Shown here piece by piece: positions 37,301 through 49,049 of a stretch of 64,000 nucleotides of DNA. Position 1 is the first letter of the stretch, and each line of letters starts with the position of its first letter. The notes below the pieces were generated by a model that saw only the letters and a program-made list of their open reading frames with translations, did not search any database and had not been told where the DNA came from. The position numbers and the translations under genes were made by a program. The stretch spans positions 166,501-230,500 of the forward strand of contig BRXU01000012.1 of assembly GCA_030267565.1 (NCBI GenBank), read 5' to 3'. This stretch comes from Pleodorina starrii. Its lineage: Eukaryota; Chlorophyta; Chlorophyceae; Chlamydomonadales; Volvocaceae.

Positions 37301-40300
37301 CGACAGCCGGCTCTCCCAGCTCGACACCTGCAGCAGGCACCCACAAACGCCGGGTGACAGTGAGGTGACAGGGGCCGGCTGGCTGACTGGATGGCTTGCG
37401 TAGCGTGGCGTGCGGTGGCTACGACGCCGTCAAGGAGCTCCGCCGCGGGGCCCGGCACACCGTAGGTCTATGGACCTTCGCCTCGTTGAGACCAGGCACA
37501 AGTTGGCCTTAAGTTCTCTTTGCAGGGACCCCACCATGTAAACATACGTACGCATATACATACACCGCAGGCCGTCAGCAAGATCTCGAAGCCGAGGACC
37601 CTTGCAGGTCCCCTCGCCTTCCTGGCCTTACCACCGGACATCAGAGACAGAACCTCGGGAAGCAGATACGTACCAGGCCTCACCACCGGACCAGGCCAGC
37701 ATCTCATCAGGCTGGACCTATCTATCAAGAGGTGGCAGCTGTCCGCTCCACAAGACCGCCCACCTAGGTGAATCCCCTCTCTCCCACCGCGGTGGACCGT
37801 GGCCCCTTGCTAAGCGCTACGCACCTCGTCCTTGAACATGCCGTAGTAGCTGCTCTGCTTCAGCGAGGCCACCAGCGACTGGTTGTCTCCCACCTCGGTC
37901 ATGGCGTCGCGCCACTCCTTGATGAGCGGGGTGCGGCGCTGGCGGCCGGCAACCTGCGCGCAGGCACGGGCGTGGGCATGGGCAGCCGCGGGGGTCGGCA
38001 GTGCGGCGTGCAATGTCGCCCTCCGCAACACGGCGCGGTGGGCGCAGCCCTGCGACCTTCTGTGTACCTTCCCCAGCTACTGCGGGGCGCGGGGCCGCGC
38101 GTGCCCCAACGCCTCCACCTGCGGTATCTTCCTCCTAACCGGGGCTGCCATGTCCCAAGCTCCCAAACCCTCCACCTGCGGTATCCTTCTTCCCCCCCCC
38201 ACCCGCCGTCCACCCGCGCCATCCTTCACAGCCGCCCGCAGCAGCCATCAGACAAATGCACCCCCTAGCCTCTTAGATGGATACGGAAGCCCCACCACGG
38301 ATACGGTACGTAAGCCCCCGGGGACTCACGCTCTGCGAGCTCTCCGTGAAGGTGAACTCGCGCGCCATGCCCCACATCTTGAGCTCCGACAGCGCCTTCC
38401 GGATGACCGCCTCGCCCTGCGCCTGCGCATCCAGCGCCTTGATGGCGTCCGCGTGCTTGACGACCTGCGCGACATACCACGGGGCGCATGCCCTTCCTTG
38501 AGCGCACGTCCGGCAGCGGGGCCCCCCCGCGCGCGCGAAGCGCACGCACATGGGACCTGGCGCAAAAATGTGTGCTTCTGCTACCGCCGCTACGCCATGC
38601 TCGGTGTGTTCGATCGGTCACGCCAACGCCAGCTGACGACATTCGGGGACGGGGCCCCAAGCGCCCCCCCATCCTCCCCCATCCTCGCAGTTCCCTCCTC
38701 GCGTTTCTCTTTCTTTTCTTCTCTTTCCTTCTCATCTTCCCCCCGGCCTGCTCTCCCCTTGCCCTCCCGCGGCTGAGTCCGCCGCACCAGGTCGGCCTTC
38801 TCCAGAAAGTGCGTCAGCGTGACGGTCTCCTTGCTGACGGCGGCGGGCCCCGTCGTCTTCATGCCCAGCATGCCGAACAGCTGCGCCCAGTGGCTGTCCT
38901 CCCAGCCGGCGCCGCGCAGGCAGGACTTGAGGTGCGGCAGGCACAGCGAGTAGTTATCGATCTCGTTGAGCAGGATGATGGCGATGGGGTCCTCGCCGCC
39001 CTTGCCGGAGGTCGCCTTGGTCCACTTGGCCAGAAAGTCCTCAATCTTCCAGACCTGCGCGGCGGCGGGAGGGGGGCGGAGAACAGAGCAGGGCGGGCGG
39101 CCGAGCAGGCGGAGGGTGTGAATGCACACGCCACACGGCGGAACCTCCCCAAACGACGCACCGGCGCCGTTCTTTCGCAACACCGCACCCCACCTGGTCG
39201 CGCATGGACAGCCAGTCACGGTTCGCCATCTCGTCTCGCTCGCGCAGAAAGTCAGCATAGCGGTCCCAGTGCGCCTTGGTGGCGAGCACGTCCGTCTCCG
39301 TCTCGTCCAGCAGGTCGAAGGCGGGCACGTCGATCTTGAAGGCCTCGGCCTGCAAGCCGCGGGCGAGGGCAAGGAAGGGCAAGGAAGGGATAGTCAGGCG
39401 ACGGAGCCCGGCGGGCGCTGCGCTGCGCTGTTCGACAAAGGCATCCAGCACTGTCGGCCCGAGGCCGCTGCCGCGCAACCACCGTCAACGCAACCGGTTG
39501 AAGAAAGGTAGTCCGGGAACTGCCGATACTGCCCCCCGATACGTGCCGTGCGCCCCAGCACCCACCCGCCCCATAGCCCCTACCGGCTCCTGCCGGGCCC
39601 CCCCAACCCACCTCCTTGTGCAGCTTGGCGCTCTCCTCGCGCAGTTCCTGGATGGCGTTGGCGTACTCCTGGATCTTGGCCAGCACCACTGCGGGGTTGC
39701 CGCTGGGGCCGCTCTTGGGCTTGAGCTCCTGCCAGCGGCTGTTGATGCCCGCCACCTTGCCCTTGAACTCCTCCACCTGCCGGCTGATCTGCGGGGACGA
39801 ATCAAGAGACGTGCGCGGGGCAGCGTCCGAGCATTGGGGTGAGAAGAATGGCACAGCACGCGTTAGCCGAGTGCCATCTTCCGGTGCCAGCACTGCACCA
39901 TCTTCGGTGCCATCTTCGGTGCCAGCACTGAACTCGGGGCCGTCCGCAGAACCGAGGAGATGGAGATGGGCTTCGCTGCTGCCGTCAAACGCGGTTTTAA
40001 CACGTGTTCGCTGACGCCGCCCGGGCCCGCGCTTGGGGGTAAACACGGCGCAGTCAATACACACACACACGCACGCAGCCCCACACGCACGCAGCCACGG
40101 CAACGCACGCACCTGCACCGCCAGCTGGTTCTTCTGCTCCTCCAGGTGCGCGTCAAACTGCTGCAGCTGCGTGGTGAACGCGTCCCAACTGTTGTTGACG
40201 TCGGTGAGGTCCACCACCGCAAAGCTCGCGTCGCGGCCGCCGCCCGCCATCTGGCGCAGCAGCTTGTTCTTCTCGTCGATGCGGCGGCGCGCCACCTGCA

Positions 40301-43300
40301 CCTCCGCCAGCTTGGCGGTCAGCGCCTTGGCCTCCTGCCCCGCCATGCCAATGTCCTCAACCGTATTGGCCTGGCGCTGGAAGAGCTCGCGACCGTTCTT
40401 CATAAAGTCCTCGATCTGGTCCTTCTCCGACACCGTCTGCGGGCCGGGGGCGGGGAACGGGGGCGGAGGAGGGGGGTAAGGAAAATACAGCCGGAGGAGG
40501 GCGGGGCGTTGCCTTGGGGAGAGAGCAGGACATCCTCGGGGCCTCGCCGCCCCGCGGATGCTTGTTGCTGCCGGGGCAAACACTTAGAGAAAGAGACAGC
40601 TGCCAGCAAACGAAACCCAGCCAAAACGCTTCGCAGTTACAACAAACCCATACGCAAAACCCATACGGCCCCGACGGCATCATGGGGCTGGCATCCCATT
40701 CGAAGCGGCCGTCGCCGTCGTGCCGGCCCTAGGCGCACGCCCTGCGGCCTGCCCCGGGTCCGTCCCGGGTCCGTCCCGGCACCTGCCTTGCGGCGCAGGC
40801 TGGCGACCAGCGTCTCCTGCAGCCTCTTCATGTGCTCGTCGATGGAGCTCTTGACGGGCGCCAGCGACACCTTGTAGCACTCGATGCGCACCTACGGGAC
40901 GCGGGCTCGCAAGGCATGCAGGGAAAAGGCCGTGACTGGTTTCCGCAGCAGACCGGGGAGGGAGATGCCGGGGAGGGAGGTACCGGGGAGGTGCGGCGAA
41001 GTACCGGGAGGTGCTGGTGCGTTAGAGCTCCGGATTGTACAGTCCCTAAAGAAGGAGCCAAACGGTATGACCGGCCGTGACCGAAACCGCTCCTGGGCGT
41101 GCCTGGTCGCCCTCGACTGATGCCGGTCGTGCCACCACCACGCGCAAAGGCAGACGGGCCAGCCAAGCCATATGCGCCCGAGGCGCGACCCACCAAGCAC
41201 CGCCACTCCCGCCCGCCGGCCCGCTCCTACCACCCACCTCGTTGGGCAACTTCTCCGCGTCCCTGCTCGCCGCCTTGAGCATCCGGAAGTTCAGCTCCCA
41301 GTCCGACACCTCCACCAGGTTGGCATCCGCAAACTCGTCCATGTCCAGCGTGCCCAGCACCATCCAGTCCTGCGCACACGATCCAGCAGCACACCAGCGC
41401 GAGGTGGGGCGGGATGGAAAGGGGCGGGACGGGACGGGACGGGACGCGACGGGACAGGACGGGACGGGACGCCCTGGCTCCCCAGCTACGGATCGGCAGG
41501 CACCTGGGAACCATCCCCCAGGTGGGTGTACAAGGTCCCGGCGTCCGCCCGTCGTCTGTCCTTCGACCCTCCCCGCCTCCATCGGCCCCCCGCCTCCAAC
41601 GCATGACGCACCTGGTACTTCTTCAGCTCCTCCGCCAGCTGCGCAAACAGGGACTCCGCGGCGGCGTACACGCGGGCAATGCCGGCCGGATTGGCATCCA
41701 CAATCGGACGGAAAAAGCCGGGCCGCTCCGACAGATCGCTCACGCCCTGCACGCAAGAGGATTGTTTTAATGCTAAGATTTTTATGTTTCGCCCTGCTGC
41801 TAGCGAGCGTAGGCTAGCCATGCGTGAAGGGCATGTGCGGCGGGTATGGCATGGCGGCCGCCCTGCACCACCGCCACGGATGATCCAACCAAAAACTCTG
41901 CTAAACCAGCGGCGTCGCTGGTCAAGCGGACGGACGCCACCTGTCCACCACTCCGATCACCACGCCCGATACGGTACCGGTACTCGCCTTCATGCGCAGC
42001 GGCAGGCCCAGGAAGGTGTTGAGCAGGTCCTTGACGTGGCGGATGCGCAGCTCCTCCAGCGGCGGGTCGTACTGCAGGCGGTGCTGGCGGAACACCATCT
42101 TGACCTCCACCTCGGGCAGCGTCTTGTTGATCATCTCCAGACCCGACAGATACTGCACCTCCAGCGCCTTGTACAGCTGGAAGTCCCAGTGCTGCCGCCA
42201 AACCTGAAGCAACAGCAACAGCAGCAGCAGCAGCAGCAGGAGCAGCAGGGGCGCGGGTGAGGGGAGCGTGAGCGGGAGCAGAAGCAGCAGCAGGGAACGG
42301 GCAGGAGGGGAGGTGCTTCGTTGGCCTCCGCCGCGCATATGGACGACACTCACAGGTCACAGCAAAGGGTGGTGGGCACACTCTTAAAATTGTTAAGCGA
42401 CCCATCGGCAGCTGAAGAATGCACATCGTGCGTACACTGGCAAAGCGACATGCCTCTGGGAGCTGGAAAACCCCCCGCGGCCCCCTGCCCCCGCCCCCGC
42501 CCACACCTGCTGGGACTCGCGCGAGTAGCCCTCGGCCTCGAGGCGCCCGAAGATGTCGCGCATCTCCTTGACGCCCACCGCCCACTTGTCCTTGTGCCGG
42601 ACCAGGTCGGTGCCAGCAAGTGTCACCACCTGTTCAGAAGCGGCAGGCGCAGACGTGCATCGGCGCAGGCCCGCGCACACCCCCAACGACTAAAGCGGGC
42701 TCGATCGCCGCCCCAGGTGTTTGGGGCGAGCAGCGGCCGTAGAGAGCAGCAGCCAGAGGAAGGACACAAGCGCGTGCAGCTTTGGCGCGCAAGCAGGCGC
42801 GACACGCTCGGCAGTGCTAACGGTAAATACATTGCGGCGATGCGCGTTTGATACACACGACTCCCCGCAGCGCGTATATGGGGCGTCGCGTAATGGGCCC
42901 GCCAAAGGGCTGTGCCGCTGCCGTTCGCACCTTCTCCGTCAGCACCGCGTGCCACTTGCGCAGCGTGCGGTTCTTCTCGGCGAGCCGCTCAGCGACCTCG
43001 TTCAGGCGGCGCACGTATCCCTCCAGCGCGGCGGCGTTGCGCCACGTGATCTCCTTGCCCTGCATTCGGCCACGGGGATTCAGCCACGGCTCAGTTTTGC
43101 TCGCCTGCTAAAACAAAGCGGGGGATGCCGCACAACAAGGACCGGCGTTCAGGATGGCGCAGACGGCCTGTGCCCTAAAAAGAAACCTCCAAGGAGGCTC
43201 ATGCGGTTTGGCCGCGTTCAGGGGTTTGGCAGCGCGGCAGCGACGGGCCAAGGACAAAGGACGAATGGCGCCGCACCTGCGCATCCTTCGGGTTCATGAG

Positions 43301-46300
43301 GACCTTCTCAAAGTCCACCGCGTCTTTCAGCAGCATGGGCTTCTGGCAGGGCACCATCTCCGTCGCGATGTTGTTGTAAAAGTTGGCGCGCTGCTTCAGC
43401 ACCATGCCGTATCTGCGAGTTGAGAAGCAGGAGTGGCAAAAAGAAAACGACTCAAGCATGCGCTGCCACGCCCCAGCCAGGCAGGGCTGCCGCGCATCAT
43501 GCAGTTGTCGCACCCACGCGCGCGAAGGTTCCCCGGGACCCGGAACAGATGCCGCCGCACATGGCCGCCGCCAAGGAAACCCCCAAGGCCAGGGCGCAAC
43601 TTCCAGCAAGGCCAGGTTGCAACTGCAGCCTTCACCTCCCGCACCTGTAGAACTTGTTGGCGATCTCCACCTCGTTCAGAATGTCCTTCCGGACGCCGAA
43701 GCCCAGGCTCTGCAGCTGGCGCACCTCCCGCAGCAGCAGCACCAGCTGGTCGTTGAAGTGGGTCTTGACGTGGCTGTTCTGGCTGTCGAACGTCATGAGC
43801 TTGCTGTTCTTCCAGTTGGCCATATCGCCCAGCTCGTCCGACATCCAGTCCTGCGGCCAGGCCGCCGGGCAGGCAGGCGGGCGGGCAGGCGGGCGGGGGA
43901 GGGGCAGGGTCACCCAGCGCATGAGACCTTCGGCGCGCCAAGACATGCGCATCCTGAGCTGTTCTGAAAGCAAAAGAGGGGGGGCGCTGGCAACTGCTGC
44001 CCAGTTCTGCGTTGTGCCGCGCCTTGGGTTGCATCTCCGCCGGGCGGGGGCCAACAGGCGTCCTGATGCCCACGCACCTCCCAGGCCGCGTACTGCTCCT
44101 TGCGGAAGCCCTCCACCTCCTTGGACAGCTCCGAAACCACACCCAGCGTGTTGCGCAGCGCCGCGCCGCCGCTGCCCTCATCTCCGGCAACGCCTCCGCG
44201 CAGCATGTGCTTCAACACCTCGCTAACCTGCGCAGCAGCAAGCCAGGCCGGAGGAGGCATGCCGTGTTGCCGTGTCACCAGTCCACATCACCAAGCTCAA
44301 AAGCTGGAGCAGCCGGTTCGTTCATGGTCGAAAAAGGTCGATGACTGGGTCGCAGAGGGCCGCAAAACATAAGTATGAACCCCAGAGAGGCGGGACAAGG
44401 CCGGCAGCCCGATGCCGTGTCTACGAAGGTCAGCGCGCCGTCGCAAAGAGCGCACCTTGCCGAGCTTCTGCGAGATCTGCATGCACCACATGATGCGCTC
44501 CACAGTGGCAGCGGTCACACGGCCCACGGCGGCAACCTTGGATCCGCCAGTGGCCGCGTCGCGGTGGGTGTCGAACTCCGCCTGCACGCAGCGTCCGACG
44601 AGGGGCGGCCGCAAATCATGAACGGGCTTGGTGACCGCACGCACGGCCACGCGTCTTGCGTCTTCCCCGGAACTGTCGATCTGCAAGCTGTCGTCGCGTT
44701 GACAACGCGCGGTGGCAACGCAAACGCCAATGCAAAAGAAACTGGCCCTTGGTGGGGCTCGTCTATGGAACACGCGGCGGCAGCCATAGCACATCTCTGA
44801 TCACAACATCAGCGCGCTTTCCTGCCTTGGCAAGGGTCGGCCGCGCCGCAGACCTCAGCACTCCACACAACACCGGGCATTCAGCGAGGCGGATCGGATC
44901 CTTGTGAGCAACCTCTTTACCTACGCTACAAAGGAGCATGCCTTGCCATCCTGTGTACCTAGGCGCTTCTCTCGGGCTGTCGATTGTCATCCAGCCCGGA
45001 TGGCTCGACGACACCGCCTCCACAACTCCTTTCCCACAGCTTCCTTGAGAGGTAGCTCCGCACCCCGAATACCACACAATGCGGCCATCAATGCTCCCCT
45101 CCCCCGGCCCCCCCCCTCAAGCCCTGCTCCCCAATCCGCGCACCTGTACGCTCTCCAGGTGGCGGTCCACCTGCTTGGCCAGGTGCTCCTTCTCGGTCTG
45201 TTACACCCACCATCGAAATGCGCGCAGCAGGGGCAACGCAGCGGCGTGAAAAGCCATGGGGAGCTATTGGGACACCTAGCCAGAGGTTTGCCAGGGTTTT
45301 CCTATCTTAATCACTTTTTGTCTCTGGCGGACGCAAGGCGCTCCTGGTCACAAACCCTCGCTTTTAAGCCGCCCAGGTTACCACGCAAGGGCCACGAACC
45401 CATGCTCCGTCCCCAGCATCAGAATTATAGACAAGCAGCGGGCATAATAATAAGTACTCCCCAAGGTTGGCCAGAAGCCGCACGCATGGCAGCGCCAGGC
45501 GGGGGTGATGTGCGGCACGCCCCTTAACCATCGTCAGTTTTTACCCCGCCCCGTAACGAACTTTCGAGAAACCCACCTGCAGAGCCGCGGCGATATTGCG
45601 GCGGCTCATCAGGCTGCTGTAGCGCTTGATCTCCGCAAACACTTGCTGCGGCTGGATCAGCGAGTTGTTAGCAGCAGACCGGTCGCCGCCGCGGCCCGCT
45701 CCGATAGCGCTCGTAAGACTCGGAATGATGACGGAACCTGGGGCCACAGGAGACGTTCAAAGACAGTTAGGAGGATCGTTGGACGGGACGCGCGCGGTGA
45801 TGTGGTAATGCCCGGCGCGTGCGCGCGCACGCATGGGACTGCTGTACAGGTGGGGCTGGGCGTTGCTGATCGACGAGGCAGTCCGGGTTATGGGCGCGGC
45901 GCTACATGATTCACGCAACACCTGTGTCCCATTCCGCACGTCGAAGCTGCTTCTTTCCGCAACCATCTCGACACCCCCCTGTGTAGTTGTGTTCCAGTTT
46001 GACCGTCTGCAGGGCCCCCGTATCAGCAGGACAGGACCTACCAAAGAGCTCCTTGAGCTTCTGGCTGATGCGCTGCTCGATGGGGCCCATGCGGCGCTCG
46101 AAGTCCTCCAAGGCCGCCTTCCAGACGTGCCCAGTGTAGTCGCTCACCTAACAATTGTGTACAACACCCAAAACGTTAGGGCGCGGAACAATGGAGGGAA
46201 GGGTGTTTCGTGTCCAACCTGGTGTACATCCCTCGTGGGTGTCACAAGATGCCAGGAAGGAGACCGAGAGAGCCAGCAGTGTGCGATGAGGGCAGCACGG

Positions 46301-49049
46301 CTGAAAGGAAACAGCAGCCAGCGATGCCGCCCCCTAGCCGGGTTTGGTAGCCAACCCAGATGCCAACACAAATACCTAGATGCCAGCAACTGCCCATCCG
46401 GAGAATAACACAGGACGAAGGCGGGGACTGGAACAAGAAACCCCGTTGCCCGGACAAGGGCCTGCGGCCGATTCCGGATAGCCCGAGACGTGAATCGGGT
46501 TCTCAAGCAACCCATTTGGTGGCCAGCAACCCAATTGGTGGCCAGCAACCCAATTGGTGGCCAGCAACCACATTTTCGAGACGCTGCCATGCTCCAGCTG
46601 CCGCACCTGCAGCGCCTCCAGCCCCTGGAACGGCGTGAAGACCTGCTGCACGCCCAGTGCACCCGACTCCTCGCGTCCCAGCAGCTTGGCCAGCTCGTCC
46701 ACCATCTCACGCATGTTGTACACCTGAGAGGGGCGTCGAGGAAGGACAGACGGCACCAGCGTGCACAGCGCGTACACATGGGCCGCGTCCTCTAATGCTG
46801 AACCCAAGTACCCAACCCAACCCGACCCGGACACCCGACCCACTTCATGCTGTGATGAATGCCACCGGAGGATGCTGTTTAACAGGGCCATGGGGCCTTC
46901 CCGACGGACTTTCCGTCAGCAAGCGGGTCCAAGCGGGGCCTGGACTCGTTGGGCCCTACTATATTCCCGGGGCAAACTCCCAACACGCATTCCGGTGCCG
47001 CCCGCCCGCGCGGGCTGTTTGCAACCCCCACACGCGGCCCCGCCCCACCTCCTCCAGGCGCTCCTGAAAGGCGCGCACGTACGGGTCCGAGAAGGCCGTC
47101 CCCTCCCAATCGTGGCCGCCCGTCTCCATGCCGAGCCGCCAGTCCTCCACCAGGCCGCTGCTCTCCTGGGCCCACCGCGTCATCAGGCCGCTGGCGCCCA
47201 CCAGCAGCGCACGGACCTCGCCAAAGGGACTGGTCCACAGCTCACCGCCGCCCTTGGCGCCGCGCGCCGCCGCCAGCCGCATGACGCGCCGCTGCACATA
47301 CGCCGCCAGCGCGGCGCCGACCACGCACAGAAAGTTCCCGGTGCGCTTCTGGCCCATCGCCCAGCCGCCAATCGGCAGCCGCACAGGCCACACCGAACGC
47401 AGGGCCGTGATGGTCTGGTCCACCAGCTCCTTGGCCGTCTCCCAGGTCACCCCCGCAGCGCCGTCCTCCGGAGAGTCGCTGGCCAGCAGCTCGTAGGACT
47501 GCCGCAGCGGCTCCAGGGCCGCCGAGACCTACATGACGGCGGCAACACAGGAGCAGCCACGCCGGGGGCCGTGTTGCCGCTGGAAGTGCAGATCCGCGCG
47601 GTCTCCCCCCACCCGGCTCGCGGCGAGAGAGTGGGCACAAGACAGGCGCACGAAAGGCGGAGTGTTTGCTGGTATGAGCTCACAAACGAACGCGCGTGCC
47701 TTAATAAGGCGGAATTTTGTGTGACCATGTTTGCATGCCTGCAGGTCCCCATCGCCAGTTCGCCACCCAAGCAAAGGGAAGGCTTACCTGCAGCGCTGCG
47801 CCCTTGATGGGTCCAGCGTTGGGACTGTTCATGAGCTCGGCCCAAAAGTTGATCTCGTCAAGCGGCGTCACGATCTCCTGAATGGGGGCCTGGTTGGGGT
47901 CCGCCACCTCCTGTGCGCTGGCCTGCGCGAGCAGGTTCGGAAAAGGGGTAATGCAGTGCTCTCCCCCCAGCCAGCAGGCAGGAGGAATAGAACGGAAACG
48001 GCAACGCGTCCTTGGGTGATGCGGATGGCAACGCACCGGCAACTGGGTCCGCTACACATCCCCAACCATCCGCGAACAGAGCGCGTATGGCTCAGCTCAC
48101 AACCAAGGGGAGGGGGGCAAGTCGCAAGGAGGTGGCCGTGCCCGGGTCATGGCTGCGATTTCGAGGTTCATGGTGCTGGGTGTATGCGCTTGACACGGTG
48201 GTGGGCCGACCAGCAGATCTTAAGGCCCGGTCCAACCGCAGGCTCACCGGTACGCCCTTCCGGACGGCAGTGCCCAGTCCAGCTTGCACTTGCGTGAGGA
48301 GCTCACGCAAGCGCTTGTCGAGTACTGCCGAACCATCGGCTGACTGAGACTGGATCAACGGGCTGTACACGTCCTTGAGCGCGTGGTACAAGCCGCTAAG
48401 GGGGGAGAGTGAAACCGTGGCAACTGCCACGCCTGCGGGGATATCTTCGGGCTTCAAAGGCCCACTGCGCAATTTCGTAAGGACCACCTACGAGGGCGAA
48501 AAGATGCGCGTCAGGGGGGGGAGAAGCCAGCACCCCTTGTCGCGCAGACCCACATCCGCCCACAGTTAGTCCTACCGAGAACTCGCAGCCATCCGGAAAC
48601 TCTGCAGAGTTTGATAGTTTTAGCTGGAGCTGGCCCGTGCCCAGCCCGGATACGCCAGCCTGCGGCAACATGTCAGTTGGAACATGTGACAGATGACCAG
48701 ACCGTACAGGAACAAATTGTCTATTTAGCCGCGGCATGATCCCTAAAGCCTTTCGGCCTTCGCAACATGTTAGCCACAAAAGCTCATGCCTCAAACCCCA
48801 CCTGCAAAGTATTCTGGGCCGAGTCCAGGAAAGCAGCTATAGCGCCGCCCTCATCTTGACCAAGATACTCAGCATAACCGTCCTTGCAAGCGCGAGGGAG
48901 GGACGTTGTGAAATGCTTAGTTGCAGACCGACATTACACCGGCCTTCCATGTGTACAGAAGAGTCCGATCCACATACCTGCTGCCCAGCTGGCGCAATCG
49001 CACACGCAACTGTCGTCACCACAAACGTTTTCCTAGCATCCGTAGCCAT
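17394..49049 (-). CDS. DHC1b: Cytoplasmic dynein-2 (IFT retrograde) heavy chain, complete gene
   Basis: The ATPase motor that drives retrograde intraflagellar transport in cilia, working as a dimer with dynein-2 light intermediate and intermediate chains. I place 62 exons giving 13,023 nt and about 4,340 residues; the family is about 4,300. The start ATG at 49049 opens [19 protein letters not shown], which fits the family N-terminus. The end is ...[12 protein letters not shown], with stop at 17394-17396. Order: tail, linker, AAA1 ([10 protein letters not shown]), AAA2 (GPSGSGKS), AAA3 (GPEGCGKG), AAA4 (GNSGVGRRS), stalk with microtubule-binding domain, AAA5, AAA6, C-terminal domain. [20 protein letters not shown] and the FDGSRL region mark dynein-2 rather than dynein-1 or axonemal dyneins. 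Two introns use GC donors (at 41987 and 31685). Exons are listed in the part entries. Neighbours are unrelated in function. Confidence 0.93.
21429..21478. repeat. Short telomere-like tract in a dynein intron
   Basis: GAGTTTTAGGGTTTGGGAGT followed by TTTAGGGC lies just outside exon 21193-21420. TTTTAGGG is the Chlamydomonas-type telomere unit. Confidence 0.45.
22548..24942 (-). CDS. DHC1b: Dynein-2 heavy chain part 5: stalk and microtubule-binding domain
   Basis: Exons 24859-24942, 24235-24402, 23810-23893, 22829-23476, 22548-22661. The first three give the outgoing coiled coil ([40 protein letters not shown]). The long exon 22829-23476 contains the globular tip ([20 protein letters not shown] then [20 protein letters not shown]) and the returning coiled coil. 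The KMPP and W-(N)-N-K patterns are shared by dynein microtubule-binding domains. Confidence 0.9.
25189..29441 (-). CDS. DHC1b: Dynein-2 heavy chain part 4: AAA3 and AAA4
   Basis: AAA3 exons: 29323-29441, 28818-28951, 28221-28631, 27744-27941, with Walker [12 protein letters not shown] and [22 protein letters not shown]4 exons: 27110-27355, 26624-26823, 26195-26384, 25500-25731, 25189-25277, with P-loop [11 protein letters not shown], where arginine replaces the Walker A lysine, and [20 protein letters not shown]. The acceptor of 28818-28951 is TGCAG|CCGAG, chosen because it keeps the frame (ITPEVVQNLL). Introns here hold a 15-bp CCCCTCCCCGCTGCT repeat and a GATCAG repeat. Confidence 0.88.
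25756..25909. repeat. GATCAG-type hexanucleotide repeat in a dynein intron
   Basis: Irregular tandem runs of AGGATC and AGAATC with AGCAG interruptions, in the intron next to exon 25500-25731. On the minus strand it reads as a long Leu/Ile run fused in frame upstream of that exon, which is not believed to be coding. Confidence 0.8.
27647..27725. repeat. 15-bp repeat CCCCTCCCCGCTGCT in a dynein intron
   Basis: Five near-perfect units just upstream (plus orientation) of exon 27744-27941. Confidence 0.85.
29888..33877 (-). CDS. DHC1b: Dynein-2 heavy chain part 3: AAA1 and AAA2
   Basis: AAA1, the main ATP-hydrolysing site: exons 33623-33877, 33075-33226, 32629-32781, 32146-32304. It has Walker [11 protein letters not shown], Walker B CFDEFNR and the sensor region [23 protein letters not shown]2: exons 31686-31821, 31219-31446, 30769-30979, 30371-30498, 29888-30075, with Walker [24 protein letters not shown], and Walker B-like [20 protein letters not shown]. 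All catalytic residues look intact. The intron after 31686-31821 has a GC donor (CAG|GCACGT); using the GT nearby would break the frame. Confidence 0.9.
34056..40891 (-). CDS. DHC1b: Dynein-2 heavy chain part 2: tail-linker region
   Basis: Exons: 40793-40891, 40113-40436, 39612-39788, 39194-39349, 38788-39054, 38330-38464, 37825-37953, 37139-37327, 36732-36959, 36272-36519, 34898-35030, 34435-34560, 34056-34163. The linker is the mechanical element that swings over the AAA ring. Recognisable linker sequence: [20 protein letters not shown] then [35 protein letters not shown], and [20 protein letters not shown]. Exon 34056-34163 leads into AAA1 ([10 protein letters not shown] then [15 protein letters not shown]). 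The intron 35031-36271 is filled by a 1-kb GGTTGGGT repeat. Confidence 0.88.
34613..34646. repeat. Dispersed motif GGTATCCACGTATAGGCC
   Basis: This copy, next to a G run in a dynein intron, reads TATCCACGTATAGGCC then AGAGCCCGTAA. Related copies: 24986-25005 (TTATCCACGTAGGG), 27402-27435 (TCATCCACGGAGAGGCC then CGAGCCCGTAA), 50371-50390 (TTATCCACGTGTAGGCC) and 53038-53056 (TATCCATGCATAGGCC). All five are preceded by a run of G or GC-rich sequence. Confidence 0.55.
35158..36180. repeat. 1-kb GGTTGGGTGG-type repeat filling a dynein intron
   Basis: Degenerate tandem repeats of GGTTGGGTGG/GGGTGGGTGGAT occupy most of the intron 35031-36271. The G-rich strand is the non-template (+) strand, so the dynein transcript carries the C-rich version. 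Long plus-strand Trp/Gly/Val frames here are artefacts of the repeat. Confidence 0.9.
41238..49049 (-). CDS. DHC1b: Dynein-2 heavy chain part 1: N-terminal tail
   Basis: Exons: 48978-49049, 48802-48867, 48576-48659, 48248-48487, 47788-47922, 47049-47528, 46572-46723, 46042-46142, 45577-45737, 45144-45197, 44456-44581, 44078-44227, 43645-43850, 43277-43412, 42931-43059, 42507-42629, 41988-42203, 41612-41746, 41238-41369. The tail dimerises and binds the other dynein-2 subunits. Family-like stretches include [31 protein letters not shown] and [20 protein letters not shown]. The donor of 46572-46723 (AAAAT|GTGGTT) lies at the edge of a 19-bp tandem repeat. Its partner exon works only with the acceptor GGTGAG|CGAC, which gives ...SKIDYTG. 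The intron after 41988-42203 has a GC donor (AAG|GCGAGT), and [10 protein letters not shown] reads on in frame. Confidence 0.85.
42209..42250. repeat. CAG/CAA trinucleotide run in a dynein intron
   Basis: About 14 triplets, mostly CAG, directly beside exon 41988-42203. Confidence 0.8.
46508..46571. repeat. 19-bp tandem repeat abutting a dynein splice donor
   Basis: Three copies of CAACCCAATTGGTGGCCAG (the first has CATTT) plus a partial CAACCAC. Read on the minus strand, the partial copy supplies the donor GTGGTTG of exon 46572-46723. Confidence 0.85.
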
